Positions 1-11,816 of a stretch of DNA of 64,000 bases are shown piece by piece. Where the stretch lies: NCBI GenBank assembly GCA_016508695.1, contig VNKQ01000009.1, positions 1,736,001-1,800,000 of the forward strand. The letters are read 5' to 3'. The notes beneath the pieces were generated by a model. It was not told the origin of the DNA, searched no databases, and saw nothing but the letters and a program-made list of their open reading frames with translations. The DNA comes from Hyphodiscus hymeniophilus. Lineage: Eukaryota > Ascomycota > Leotiomycetes > Helotiales > Hyphodiscaceae. The position numbers and the translations under genes are program-made. Within the stretch, counting starts at the first letter, position 1. The number at the start of each line of letters is the position of its first letter.

Positions 1-546
1 CCTCATCTCGAAGGCCGTACTGGTGGTTCTGATACTGTGTTTGCAGAGTACTGTGGTGAGGGCACAATTGCTCCAATGATGATGATCCGTCGTGGAGACT
101 GGAAGTACATCACCTGCCCGGCAGATCCAGACCAACTATACAACTTGAAGTCAGATCCTCAGGAGCTCATCAACCTCGCCCGCCTCCCAGTTAAAAACTC
201 CCTCGTCACCCGCGAAGTCTCCAAGGTTCTTGCTGACTTCGTCGCCGAAGCAAAGGCTAAGTGGGACATGGATGCCATCACATCATCTGTTCTCCTCTCT
301 CAACGCCAGCGTCGTTTGGTCTGGTCTGCTCTCCGCACCGGCGTCTTCACATCTTGGGATCACAATCCTATAGATGATGGACGTGAGAAATACATTCGCT
401 CGCACATCCCATTGGATGACCTTGAGCTCCGCGCCCGATTCCCACCCGTTGATCACAAGGGCCGTGATATGTTCGCTGGACTGGGCGGGACGGGAGCTGG
501 TGGTATGGGCGCCGTTCACAACCAAGCCGGTGCTCACGGACAGTGA
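1..546 (+). CDS. choline-sulfatase-type sulfatase, C-terminal part (5' end outside the window)
   Basis: The reading frame is open from the first base, so the gene begins upstream of the window and no true start is seen here. The translation carries a stretch EYCGEGTIAPMMMIRRGDWKY followed by CPADPDQLYNL and a DPQELINLA segment. This matches what I know of the C-terminal part of fungal and bacterial choline-sulfatases (alkaline-phosphatase superfamily), which hydrolyse choline-O-sulfate to choline and sulfate during sulfur scavenging or osmolyte recycling. The catalytic formylglycine motif (CxPxR) lies in the missing N-terminal part. The tail after GRDMFAGLGGTG is Gly/Ala-rich and low in complexity. 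No intron is seen in the visible 181 codons. Confidence is good for a choline-sulfatase-like sulfatase, lower for exact substrate. Confidence 0.85.
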   Translation, partial: PHLEGRTGGSDTVFAEYCGEGTIAPMMMIRRGDWKYITCPADPDQLYNLKSDPQELINLARLPVKNSLVTREVSKVLADFVAEAKAKWDMDAITSSVLLSQRQRRLVWSALRTGVFTSWDHNPIDDGREKYIRSHIPLDDLELRARFPPVDHKGRDMFAGLGGTGAGGMGAVHNQAGAHGQ

Positions 547-1505
547 GTTGAGGTTATCGTCTTCCGAATCGCTCACGTGTTCCTCCAAAGACGGACTCTG
601 AGCTTTAGTTCTCGATCCTTCAATGTCTTCAATAGCTTCACGTCTATCAACGATTTTCCTTTTCTGCACCTCCTCGAATTAGCGGGCGTTTCAGCGGATG
701 CAGCGTCATCACATTAGATTTTGCTTTTTCTCCCAATCGCCTATCGCCCGAATCTTTTCTCACAAATCTCGAATGATGGGATGTCCATATGAGAATCGAA
801 TGCTGGATACTGGGAAATTGTACATAGCGATAAAATAGAATCCGCAAGATATTTGAAAAGATAATAAACTGCTCAGCAAGTGAACATGAATGACCAGATG
901 AGCACTCTATCAGTTCAAAGTCGTCAGGATGTAGATGGGGATTTTCTCGTGTCCTAGATCTTCTCCAAACATCAATGATCAATGATGAACGAAAAAGAGT
1001 ACACGGGCCTTGCCATGAGGCATGAGGAAACTAATCCACCCACGCGCTTTGAGCGTTTCGGGCTGTGGGTCGAACTCGATGCTTAAAAATGGCAAGTAAA
1101 TGACTAGGCGCTATAGAATTCAGTACAAGATACAAGACAACGTGTTTTTTCCTGATTCGGTCAGCCTGTACACCTTGCCCGCCGAAACTCCTCGCATAAC
1201 ACGTTAGAAGTCGGACTGGGGAGGTCTTGACCGGAGGATCACCTCCCAAAATGATTTCAGGAATTAGGATAGCATCGTTAGGTTTGGAGATGCGATTGTG
1301 GATGTAACCTTTCGATCGGGTACTCAATTGCTTAGCTACGAAGCTATTATATCAAGCTACCCAGATTACTCGAGTGTACGGCATAGCGAGGCACTGTTCG
1401 TATCCCAATAGCTGCCCCAACCATCCGCACGACCCTCTTCCTCTCCTCCAATTAAATCCCCAGCGCACCTCATCCGCCATCCACGTCTCGCCAGCGATCC
1501 GCCAG
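547..1505. other. intergenic, convergent 3' regions
   Basis: This holds the 3' flanks of the sulfatase gene (plus) and the sugar transporter (minus). The open frames present are short, lack family features and have no plausible splice partners. I see no RNA gene or repeat. Confidence 0.6.
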
Positions 1506-3598
1506 CTAGACAGCAGACTTCTCGTTCGTGCTCTGCTCGACGTTCTCGACGGGAGCGACATCGATACCCTTCTCCGTGAGGCCCATCTCGTGCGCGAAGG
1601 TGTCATGGGGCACCCAGGCGGCGGAGGTCCAGGGCGTGGTCTCCTCGAGCATGCGGTCGACCTGCTCGAGGGTGAGGCCCTTTGTCTCGGGGACGAGGAA
1701 GAGCGCGAAGACGAAGGAGATGATGCACAGGGAGCCCCACATGAAGAAAATCTTCGCGCCGAGGTTGGCGTCGTGCTTGGCTGTTCCCACGAGGTAGGGG
1801 GTGATGACGCTGATGATCTGGGGGAGGTTAGTGGTGAGCGGGTCAAGGGGGTATTAGGATGGGGATGGGAGGTGCGTACGCAGTTCCAGAACCAGTTCGA
1901 GGCTGTGGAGAGACCGACTCCGCGGGAACGGATGGGCAAGGGGAAGATCTCGCCGACGACCACCCAGGCAGCGGGACCCCTAGTTAAATATTAGCATAAG
2001 GTTTGGGAACTTAAGACTCAGCTCTTAACAGAGGATGAGTCTCGGGGTTGGGAATCGCGTACCAAGTGACGGCAAAGGTGCCAATGAAGAAGCAGATGAA
2101 TGCAATCATAGCAGATACGGCGGGATTGTCATGCTTCTCAAGTCTCCCAGCAGTAACACCAACGATACCGACGATGAATTGGAACCCAACCATGAAAGCC
2201 GCACCCCAGATAAGAATCGTGCGTCTGCCGAGTTTCTCAATGATGTAGAAAGAGACTGGGGTGCATCCCATGTTGACCAGGGACGTTGTGAGGGAGATCA
2301 AGAAGGGGTTTTTGATCGTGCCCAGACTCTTGAAAAAGACGTTGCCAAAGTAGAAGATGAAGTTGATACCCGTCAACTGCTGCATCGCTTGCATGAGTAT
2401 GCCGAGGAGTGTTCGTCGAATGTTGCTGGCACCGTTGGTCAAGGAGCCGGAGAAGCAGTTGGTCCAGCCGCCCATATAGCTGGTTTGTGGGATAACGGAC
2501 ATCTCATATTCGTGGTTCGCGATGATTTCAGCCAACTCCTCCTGAATGAATTCTGAGTCGCTAAACATGTGTAAGCACGCATCACAACACAGTATGGAAG
2601 TGCAGGGGTACTCACATTGGTTGACCTCGAACATGAGCCAGTGCATTGGCGGCCTTTTCGAGCTGTCCCTTCTTGACAAAGTAACGAGGTGATTCTGGAA
2701 GGAAGAAGAGACCGACGGATAGAATGATGGCCCATAGAAATTGAACAGCAATTGGGATTCGATACGAGCCGGTATCCTTTCGGTTTTGCGTAGCATAGAC
2801 GACACAGTTTGCCCTGGATCTATATTAGCAACTTGAAACAAACTTGTTTATCCGAAGAAGTGCTCACAAGACAATACCAATGGTGATGCAAAATTGGTAG
2901 CCAGAAACAAGCGCACCACGAACTTTCTTGGGTGCAATCTCAGACATGTAGAGAATGATGATGGCTGAGATGAAACCGACACCTATAGAATGGTTTAGCA
3001 CTGGTTCTGGGTTTGGCTTCGTGGGTCATCGAAACTAACCGCAGCCTGCAATAAAACGCCCAACAACCATCACTGCGAGACCGGTAGAGGCAACCTCGAG
3101 AATACAACCGATGGAGAAGATTCCACAACCAGTAATGATAGTCCATCGACGACCAATGAAGTCGGCAACGTCACCGGCAATGATGGCACCGAAGAAAGTA
3201 CCAGCAGAGAGGATAGAAGTGGTGAGGGACTGATCTCTAGCACTAATGACAAAGGCAGCCTTTGCGTCTGCATCATTCGGGTCGGGGTAATCGAGGCCAG
3301 TGTACTGACGAATGAAGTAAGGCATGGCGAGAACGCCAGACATCCATCCAGTATCATATCCGAAGAAAATTCCACCAAATGCTGCGAAAGCGCACATGAG
3401 ATCTGGTATGTGGTCAGTAAAGGCTCCTCGACAGGCTTTTCAGCTCAAGACATGATATCAAGGCTATTGCTCCTAGGCATTCTCGAACAGGAAGTCTTTT
3501 CATTCTCCGTTGATTAACTTACAGGCTTTGACCGTCACGGGGGCCTCGACACGCGAAGTGTCGGCCGTGCCGGTGAACACCACTGCTCCTCCAGGCAT
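1506..3598 (-). CDS. MFS monosaccharide (hexose) transporter
   Basis: Seven exons: 3598-3523, 3402-3040, 2982-2868, 2819-2616, 2560-2063, 1979-1880 and 1817-1506. They join in frame to a 555-residue protein, the usual size of fungal sugar porters. The start MPGGAVVFTG is followed by KAYLMCAFAAFGGIFFGYDTGW, the first membrane helix of this family. Further signatures are GRRWTIITGCG, PESPRYFVKKGQ, QQLTGINFIFYFGN, GEIFPLPIRSRGVGLSTASNWFWN and the PETKG motif before the cytoplasmic tail. These place it in the sugar porter family of the major facilitator superfamily, a proton-coupled plasma-membrane importer of glucose or related hexoses. The tail LEETTPWTSAAWVPHDTFA resembles high-affinity glucose transporters of filamentous fungi (mstA/HGT-1 type). 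Substrate and affinity cannot be decided from sequence. Confidence 0.93.
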
Positions 3599-3757
3599 GT
3601 TGACTGAAGACGTGGGATGGGAGTTGTGTGATAGTTGAAGGGAAGGGAAGGCGTGATTTGGCGACGAGGAGTCAAGGCGACAAGATCACACTCCTTTTTC
3701 ACACTTGGGAAAGTCTTGGTGAGCACTGAATGGCACGCGCCTGGGGTGACCTCGCAC

Positions 3758-3763
3758 TTTATA
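3758..3763 (-). promoter_or_regulatory. TATA-box candidate of the sugar transporter gene
   Basis: TATAAA read on the minus strand lies about 160 bases upstream of the transporter ATG, within an AT-rich dip in otherwise mixed sequence. Matches to the CreA/Mig1 carbon-repressor consensus SYGGRG (for example CTGGGG near 3741 and GCGGGG near 3968) lie close by. Such short matches occur by chance, so a link to glucose repression is only a suggestion. Confidence 0.4.
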
Positions 3764-4144
3764 AAAGAGCATTTCGAGTAGTGTACCGAAGCGCTTACAG
3801 TTACAAGGAAGACACTGCCTGGTACTACCAGACCGCGCAATATGAGAAGGCTTTGGGGATGTGTCAAAGTCCGTCTGCATACGGGCACTGTGGGAGAGGT
3901 AGGGGAGGTAGGGATACGAGGTAGGGGTCCCCAACTCCACTTGCACCGCTTCCCCACTCGCATTTGGCGGGGGGAGATCACGTTTACGGGGTGAGATTGT
4001 GAGACTCCGTAAGAAGGATCACGGAAAGTTGGATCCGCAGATTTCTCAATCGGCCTTTCTTTGTTAGAACTAGCTGGAAAGCTTTGAAAGCTGGAACGCC
4101 TAGATGGGATACAACGTAGTACTTACTGCCCTGGTGCAGTAGTG

Positions 4145-4192
4145 CCAGTGAAGCCAGTGAAGCCGATAAAGCCAATGAAGCCAGTACGAAAA
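4145..4192. repeat. imperfect 9-bp tandem repeat
   Basis: Units of the form CCAGTGAAG, CCAGTGAAG, CCGATAAAG, CCAATGAAG and CCAGTACGA follow each other. They lie in intergenic DNA, and no supported gene uses the resulting Lys-Pro frame. Confidence 0.6.
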
Positions 4193-6720
4193 CACTTGGC
4201 GGTTCCCCCACAGTATAAGAAGGCCAATAACCTTATGTTTGACCAGTCGTGGTTCGGGGGGTTTGACATGAGAAAGTGCATATCGAAATGTTGGCTGGTT
4301 CTAATATCGATTCTGCGCCGTACCGGTACGACGCTGAGACTGAGATCCATCACGTCGACGAATGATATGCAGAGCTGCAAATCATCACCATTGGTGTGTG
4401 TTGGTCCTGATAGGTGACTGGGACCCGTAGGTGCAGGAGATGTCTCCACATATGGGTGGGATCTTCATTATACGGAGGTAGAAGTTTTCCCAGCTTCTAC
4501 GGGTCCAACCTCTGCTAGTCGCTGCAAAAGCGGGTATTCCGGCAACACTTGTCACTTACGGAGTAGTCGTCGTATTGTTGTCGAGGATAGAAGAGTGTGA
4601 GCAGGGTGCTGCCCTGCTATTGGGTGCTCACTTGTCAAATATTGTCGACAGGATTATTGATTATTATCCAATGTCCAGCAGCGAAGATGAGTCTCTGAGA
4701 CTCTGAGTGTGAATGTGACCCGGCGTACATACAGGCGTACCAACCAGCTGGGAGGCATCACGGTTTGCCACGGGTTACGACCTCGGCCTACCCTTCACAT
4801 CAACGAGTCATGACGCTTACTCGACAGAGCTCTTCGGTCGATGGGTGTGTTTGGTGGAGACAATGGTCGAAAATCGATGATTTGAAGAAAACAACAGCGC
4901 TCAGATCTGATCTAGATTCAGATGTCGTCTAGATCCCTTCATTGAGGCTGAAAAGCTTCGCAAAGGGGTCTGCCTTGGGGGACGTCGGCGGCGTCTGTAC
5001 AGCGAGCCTTGGAACACGCCACGAAGCTGCCGCACACCGGGTAAATGTTTGGAAACACGGGTGTTTATGCGCTTCGGGTATTTAACTCGGAGTATTGTAC
5101 GTTCGTACAAACGCAGGATCAAACATTGCTGGAAAAAAGCGAGAGAAACGAGTATTCTATTACCACAGTTCTTTTCATCTCGATTGAGATCTTGTTAAAA
5201 CTATTGTGATTTTGGCGTTCTTTGAATCTTGGTTCCAAGCGCCGCAAAGGTACGAGACGGAAGCAACGCCCAGTAGTACAGTGTAGCGAAGTCAGAGAAC
5301 AGAGAAATGGCGGAGCCACTGTGGAGGTAGAGAGGCTGGTAGCCTGTAGACTGTAGTAGACGAGAAAGGCAGCTGGTTGTCATGGTGGAGCTCGTAATAG
5401 GATGCCTTCTCCCTGATTACTTTAAGTAGGTCCAAATAATGCCGTTTGCATATTTGTAATGGAGTTTCGGCGAGGGAGATTACTCACTTCCGAGCTGTCT
5501 ATAAAACATTTTCATTCCGAACACTCCAAAACATCGAAAAGCGTCGAATTATTTGATGTTTCTCTTCCACCCGGGTCCCAGCCAGCTAAAGGCGAGCAGG
5601 GTATGTCCTACCTACTTAGGCAAAGTTGGACGCCATGGCGTTGGTTCTCGGTGCCCTTTAGAGCGAAGAGTCACCGGGGAAGCGCCTTTAGGCTCGTCAG
5701 CCCGAACTTCCAGATTGCTTCCATACCTACGGAACGGCAGGGTCCATATCCAGCATTTACCAAAATGGGATAATCCATCATGTGACTATTAGAAACAGAG
5801 AGTTTCTGATACCGGTGACGAAAGGTAGAGTATGGGGCTGCTGTTACGCTGACTCATGAAGTCAGGAAACAATCTCAGGTTACCAGTGATACGAAGGCAC
5901 ATGATGCATCACGTGACACTCGATGTTTTCCTGCCTTGGGATTCAAAGCAATGGTTGAATTGATACTCGACATATGTTCTAAACCTGAGACAATCAAGCT
6001 ATTACAGAAATTAAGCTATTACAAGAAATTTGACAAAGGCAACAATAACGTTTTCTTAAAGCCCGGCAACCCGAAAACAATGAGGGTTAAAACATAAGAT
6101 TGTTCTCCATTTGTTGCTGACAGTTTCCTCTGACGTCAATATTCATTGAAAACTACAATGTAAATTAAAAATAAATAGAAAATTTGATGTATGAACTGCT
6201 GAGGCCTTTGTGGCAGGCAACACTCGCCTTCTCTGTCCACTGCCGTCTCCAAAGGCGGACACAATAGACACAGATCCATGATCGTGTTAAATAGTCCATC
6301 ATCCAAGGATTCAAATAATTCATCATGATGGTAAGCTCTTTGGTACCTGCTCTTATGAAGTACTCTTGAATGAGGTAACACTCGGTTCTCTTATTCGCTA
6401 TCATCACTTGAGAACGATTATAGCAGACATATATGCCCAACATTGTCCTGTGCAATTCAACAACCAAAGATCCAAAGCGATCTCGACTGGCAGTACAGCC
6501 CAACTTTGAAAGCAATTTCCACGGGCAGAAACCACAAAAGACCAATTGGAGCACTAGTCTTTACAATGGAAATGGAAGGCACGACTCAGTCTGTGAAACC
6601 CATCAACCTCTTCCCTTCCAACTTCCTGAGGTCACACCACATCTCAACCTTATAACCTTCAACCAAGCATCTACTTTTGACGAGTATTGATCACTACCAT
6701 ACAGGGCAAGGATATTCAAG

Positions 6721-7191
6721 ATGTGCCATCTAAAGATCGAGGAGTTCGGCTGCGGCCACAAGAGTATGCCAGCCTGCCACTCTAGGGTTTCACTTTCCAT
6801 CATTTCACTTCGTGCTTGACCCCTGACCGCACTTGTACAGTATCTTGATCACTTCTAACTTATTCACAGATATCGCTCGGCTCGGATGCACCTTGAAAAA
6901 TGATCTGGTTTGCGAGAAGAAGCGAGGTCGAGTCATTGACTACAAGCGTGACAGAAACGGCATGTGTGAGAACTGTATCATCTTCTCCATGTACTCGCGA
7001 AACCTGAGAGATGTGGCCGAGGAGTATCAGAGATCAACAGATGGTGAACGCTACGACTTGATGGATAATGCTTATAAGCAGGCAAAGAAAGACGTGAGTT
7101 TCTTCCCAAGTAAAAAAGTGAAAAGTTCTTGGCTACTTAACTTTTGTAGTTCAAGGAAGACGAATTGGAGGAGTATGGTGATGTTTTGTAG
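6721..7191 (+). CDS. small cysteine-containing hypothetical protein
   Basis: Three exons: 6721-6763, 6870-7093 and 7150-7191. The introns are GTATGC...CACAG and GTGAGT...TGTAG. They join in frame to a 102-residue protein with Cys at about positions 2, 11, 21, 29, 47 and 50 and a GCGH motif near the N terminus, followed by a charged helix-prone C-terminal half rich in Glu, Lys and Tyr. The regular cysteine spacing, the spliced structure and the absence of a signal peptide suggest a small intracellular, possibly metal-binding protein. Short fungal proteins starting MC...CGH are common and mostly uncharacterised. I do not recognise a named family and assign no function. Confidence 0.6.
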
Positions 7192-9338
7192 CGCTTGAAG
7201 TTGAAGAAGTTGAGGGAAGTCAACCTTTGTTTCACTGTGGCCTCAGTCGCTGAATCTCAGCAGATTCAGAATTGGTTCTAAGCAAGAGTCTACTCCAAAC
7301 AAGTCTACCATGCTCAGGTACGTCAGCAGCGTCTTCCGAAAAGGTCTAGATCGCTGACATCGTGTAATAGCGATGAATCCACTTCGAAGTAAAACATTGA
7401 AAACGTTCAACTCCAATCAGGTCACGTTATTGGAGGTAAGACCAGTCATTGAGCGCTCGCCTTCTGGCTCTTTTTAATTGCCCACTAACGGGTCTAAGAA
7501 GCTCAACCATCAACACAACAGCTATTTCCTTATGTCGTCTTCGCCACATTTGCTTTCGTCATCGAATGAGGTCACAAGTCCTGGCCCAGACCTCATGCAT
7601 GTTTGACAGCTTTTGCCCTCGAGAAGCAGACAAGCACAAATCCAAAAATGGGTTACGAGTCTCGGTTTTGTGATACGACATCACACCCAGGATCACAAAT
7701 AAAGCAGCGGTGAAGGCTCGAGGAGGATATGGACGGAATTTGCATTCTGCATTTGAACACTCGTTGATTTCTCTCCTCAATAACACAGGTCCTTTAGACG
7801 CATCGAAACATTTTCTTTCATTGTATGTTGCACGATTGAAGTGGTGCATTGAAAACTTTATGAGACCCCAATTTCCTGAGGCCTTGGGACGATCTAAAAC
7901 AGAAACACAGTATTCGTGCGCGATGACTCCAGCGCGGCCACTTTGGTACCGGCAAAGAAGCGGAAAGGAGACCTCATAGCCCTAAGAAAAATGTAGTCGT
8001 GGTATTCTCTTACTACTTTTAGGACCTATTCGATGCTGACGACTCGATGCAGAATCTTTGATAAGCCGATATTGAAATACTGGGCAGACAAAGAGATCGA
8101 AAAGAGATTGTCTTGTACTGGCAGGGAGGTCATCAACGTATGCAAATCCTTTCAACTTAAGAATTAGTTACTCGTATCCGCGACTCACTCGAGCCTGCAC
8201 ACCTGTCTCGGGGGTATATTTGCTTCGGAAGTCTGGATGAGAAAGGTACGACGCCTTGACTTCTCGAAGATCCGTCGGTCCCACAAAATCCTGGCTGACC
8301 AATCACACGGCCTCTGTGCCAGGGACGTGTCTGTTTTCGACCTCTATCATTCAGCAGCAACAACAACGACGAAGTGTGCCGACACTCTACTCTACAATGG
8401 GCGCTGACCGTGTCCAGAAGATTCTCCAGATGATTTTCGAGGATAATGGTAAGGATCGTGCTCTTCAAGCCAGACAGCAACAGGATTAGAGCTGTATTTC
8501 GCCTAACGCAATCCAGGAAAACTCTCTTACGCTTGCTTGCCTTCCATACTATACCTCTCAATTGTTCAAAGACTCTCATAGTATGAGATAGAAAGTCTCA
8601 TTTTATATTCCAACTCCTTGATCCAATCTATTCCCCTTCAGGAGACGCAATGCCGTACAGGCTTGGCAGCAGCGGATATCTTGGCTCATTTCAAGTCCAC
8701 GGCTACACAAGTCATCATGGCGCTCTGCTACGGTGAGGCTGCTGACCCTGAATACAGCTTTGCGCAATGCCATCGTGTGGGCCATTCGTTCCGAGCATGT
8801 GCTTCCCCGAAGCCAGCCCTTACAAGTCCTTCCCTTCTACCTTAGATATCCACCACTGCCCAGCATGGCAGGACATATTAAAGTTGGATCATGGAACGCA
8901 ATTTCTTCGTGATGTGCATAATGCACTCGGTCAAACTCTACCTATTATTTGAAATGCTACTACCACCCATGAGACTGGTTCAAGTAACGCTCACACCCCG
9001 TAGCTTTTGTCGTCGAATTGATCTCCTACTGTTGAATAATCCCGTACGTGATGACAGCAGAGCTTGAGATCGAGCTAATATTCAACTCAGGTGATGCTTA
9101 AAAAAGGCTTTTCGACCGAGCATGGTCTGGCTATCCAGTGCCGTAATTCCCTCGGACGTGGGAATTGGCGAAGATATGTCTTCTGGTTCTTCTTCTTTGA
9201 AAGCACATAATCGGACTTGTAGGCTATCAGCAAGCGAAATGCTTTTAGGCAGTGGACTGGTATATGCTGGTCGTCGGGGGAATTGCTTGAGTAGAGTGGC
9301 TGTCTTATATGAACTTTGAACTTAGTGATGTCCCAAAA
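7192..9338. other. gene-poor stretch, no supported gene
   Basis: About 2.1 kb with many short open frames on both strands. None shows a recognisable motif or a convincing spliced model. A 77-codon frame at 8256-8489 contains a Gln run, but nothing supports it as a gene. The stretch may contain decayed coding sequence. Confidence 0.45.
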
Positions 9339-11413
9339 TTATCCCAAAACAATCTCTTTCCAAACAGGTCCAGGCGCCAACGAGTTCGGAAGCGCCTTTC
9401 GATATATTTGTGCCAAGCCTCGTCTTTCAGCAATCCCATTCTGCCACTCGATGAGCATGGCCCAGAACGCTTTGTCGGGAGTGTAGCTATCTTGTGTCGA
9501 ATCGTTCTCAAACAAGCGGAGGCCGAGCAGCGAATTTCTCTCGGCAAGTCCCTCCAATGAAAGAAGAGCAAACTCCAGTATTTGATCGGACCGGTTTCTT
9601 AGCGCTTGCGCCTGAACATCCATCAACAGGTAGCCACAGAAATGACCATATTTATCAAGTACGTCAAACCGTTTTTTAATCCAGCTGTGTTCGATGAGTT
9701 GATGATGCCGAATTCGGAAGAATGTACCCATGGTCCAGAATTGCAGTAAATGATATGACCGAGGGATGAGATTCACAGGTAGCTGATGAGATGGTTGAGT
9801 TCTTGTCGTGCGGATCCCTAGTCCGTATTCTGCTGGAAATGATGTTCGTCTCCGATACCCAACATCCTCAGCGGATGCTCCCAGAAAATCCTGATTTGCC
9901 TCTATATCCCAAACTTGGTTGAGGGTCCCCGAAGGACTTCGTTTGTACCATACAATCCATGTCTTTTCCGCGAGCCAGTCGTTCACCTCAGTTTCATCAA
10001 GAAAGCCAATGGCATTCCAGTTGCATACCCCTTTCCAGCCCGCCCAAGAGTAACTTGGGAACCCTTCTCGCCGGGTCAAGGAATTGTCAGAGGAAACAAA
10101 CAACAGGAAGTAGTCGAATGCAGCCACCGGGAAACCTTCCAGTGATCGGCACTTCATCTGTCTAGCGAATCTCGCTGTTATACCAGCCATAGCATGCAGG
10201 GCATCTCCCTGGTGAGTCAGTTCCTTTCCGCCGAAGTACTGCAACAACAAACAGAGACTCTCATTTGGCGGCATTACGTCTGGTATAAGGGCACTAGTAA
10301 GAAGGGATTCGGCGCACAGGTTCTCTTCCCAAGGCCGTTCATCATCATTTGTCTCTTCACTCCATGTAGAATGTCGACATTGGAAATACATAAGATCATT
10401 CGTGAAAATGAGTTTCCGCGGTGACAGGCAGTACTCCTGAAATCTAGCCCGATTAGTATGGAACCTTTTTGTGGGCGATTTTGAGGTGCATACGTCCACC
10501 CCCTCCCATTATAGGCGGTGTTTTTCAGCACAGCTTCGAGCTCATGGATGACAAGGAAAGATACTTCTTCGTTAATGTGAGCAACCATCTGTCTTACTAC
10601 CCTCGATTGTTTCCTGACGCCTGGCAGTCCAGCTGTTGCATCCGCTGCATTAGCTGCAACTAGCGTCAACGTCGCGAGCTCATAAATGCTGTCCATAGAC
10701 ATAATGCCTGATCTCATATCAGATTCATCATCTTGAACCAAACATAATGAGTCAACCCAAAGATATCGTGCGTTCATTCTCTGAGTGAGTTGAACGGCAT
10801 CCCTGATTGTTTGTGGAATCCTATGCCAGCAATCTATGAGGGCGCCCCATTGCTGCAGGACTTCAACATTGTTCTGCAGCAATGGCTGTTGTGGAGTATC
10901 TCCCCATACGTAGCTCAATGCAAAGTACTCGCAAGGGCCTGCAGCCTCAACAATACATAATTGTTGGACGTCAATCAAGCGCAAGGGAGTCTCCTGGCGG
11001 TCTGGGCGACGGGATGGCAAAGCTGCGCATGTATCACCGTGATATTCCTGACATAGGCTGAGCCACTTTGTAGCAAGAGCTGGCTCAACTTCCGCCTTGG
11101 TAATAAGTTTGCCAGGGCTGCCAGTCCGGGAGAGACGAGCTATTTTCGTGCCCATGGGGAAAAAATGGCAGGTGTAGTAGTTATTATTTGTATCTGGCCA
11201 TAAGACGACCTTTGCACCACTAGCAAGGCGTGGCCATCGCCATCCCCCGTTGGCCATAGCCGCCTCAATTCGCTCATCATGAAGCGTATCCAGTACCAAA
11301 TTACAGAAGGAGCAAGTTCGAGTGCTCATCTGTTTCAAAGTTCCAAGATCTTTGTCACCTGCAAAGTCCCAGTCGATGTTGCTGCATATCTCACATAGAG
11401 TAGTCGCCGGCAT
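9339..11413 (-). CDS. heterokaryon-incompatibility (HET) domain protein
   Basis: Two exons, 11413-10494 and 10443-9339, separated by a 50-base intron (GTATGC...GCTAG). Splicing restores the family motif GRGWTFQEYCLSPRKLIF across the junction. The 674-residue product has an N-terminal block with two CxxC pairs (CEICSN and CSFC). The HET domain then shows its typical landmarks: YFALSYVWGD, IPQTIRDAVQL, YLWVDSLCLVQDDE, MDSIYELATLTLVAANA and the GRGWT block. The long C-terminal half carries FPSYSWAGWKG, common in this family. HET proteins mediate non-self recognition and programmed cell death between fungal strains, but many copies per genome have no known role. Divergent from EBP2 with 403 bases between start codons. 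Confidence 0.9.
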
Positions 11414-11816
11414 CTCTCCTCAACAGCCTTGCTGTGACCAACCCTAGATCGATAATTGATAATTACACGATTATAGCGATCTGACAGTTGACGATACACA
11501 CGGTTCGAAGCAATCAAGAAATAATTTCAACAGAAGTAGAGCATCAAGCACTAGTCTCCATCTCCGTACATCTCGGGGTTCGCTCTGCAGGGAGCAAGCT
11601 CTTCGCTGATATGTTGGCTGAATTCGCAAGATGATGCTGTTGATAAAAGAAGTGGCGCAGAGTGGTTAAGCAAGGCTGAGGATCCTACCTACCAGGCGTA
11701 GTAGGCGGTCAGTTTAGCGCACTTTTTAGCGCCAAAAAAGTTCCCTCATGAAATAATTTTGGCAAGCTCTGATAGCAAGTCTTCGGATTCGAATTCAGGA
11801 ACGAATAATTGTCGCA
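11414..11816. promoter_or_regulatory. shared divergent promoter region of the HET gene and EBP2
   Basis: 403 bases between two divergent start codons, so both promoters must lie here. I see no strong TATA box and no regulatory site I can name. Confidence 0.5.

Larger units (their letters stand above)
3599..6720. other. long intergenic region
   Basis: About 3.1 kb between the transporter promoter and the small cysteine protein gene. Open frames here are short and show no family signature. The stretch holds a small imperfect 9-bp tandem repeat (4145-4192) and otherwise mixed-composition DNA. I see no supported gene. Confidence 0.5.

Noticed and set aside
7192..9338. Decayed cytochrome P450 or similar enzyme
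   Set aside because: I looked for the heme-binding FxxGxRxC and ExxR motifs on both strands and could not find them in any consistent frame.
11650..11710. tRNA-like stretch (GTGGCGCAGAGTGGTTAAGC)
   Set aside because: It resembles an A-box, but no B-box GGTTCRANYCC follows and no cloverleaf can be drawn.
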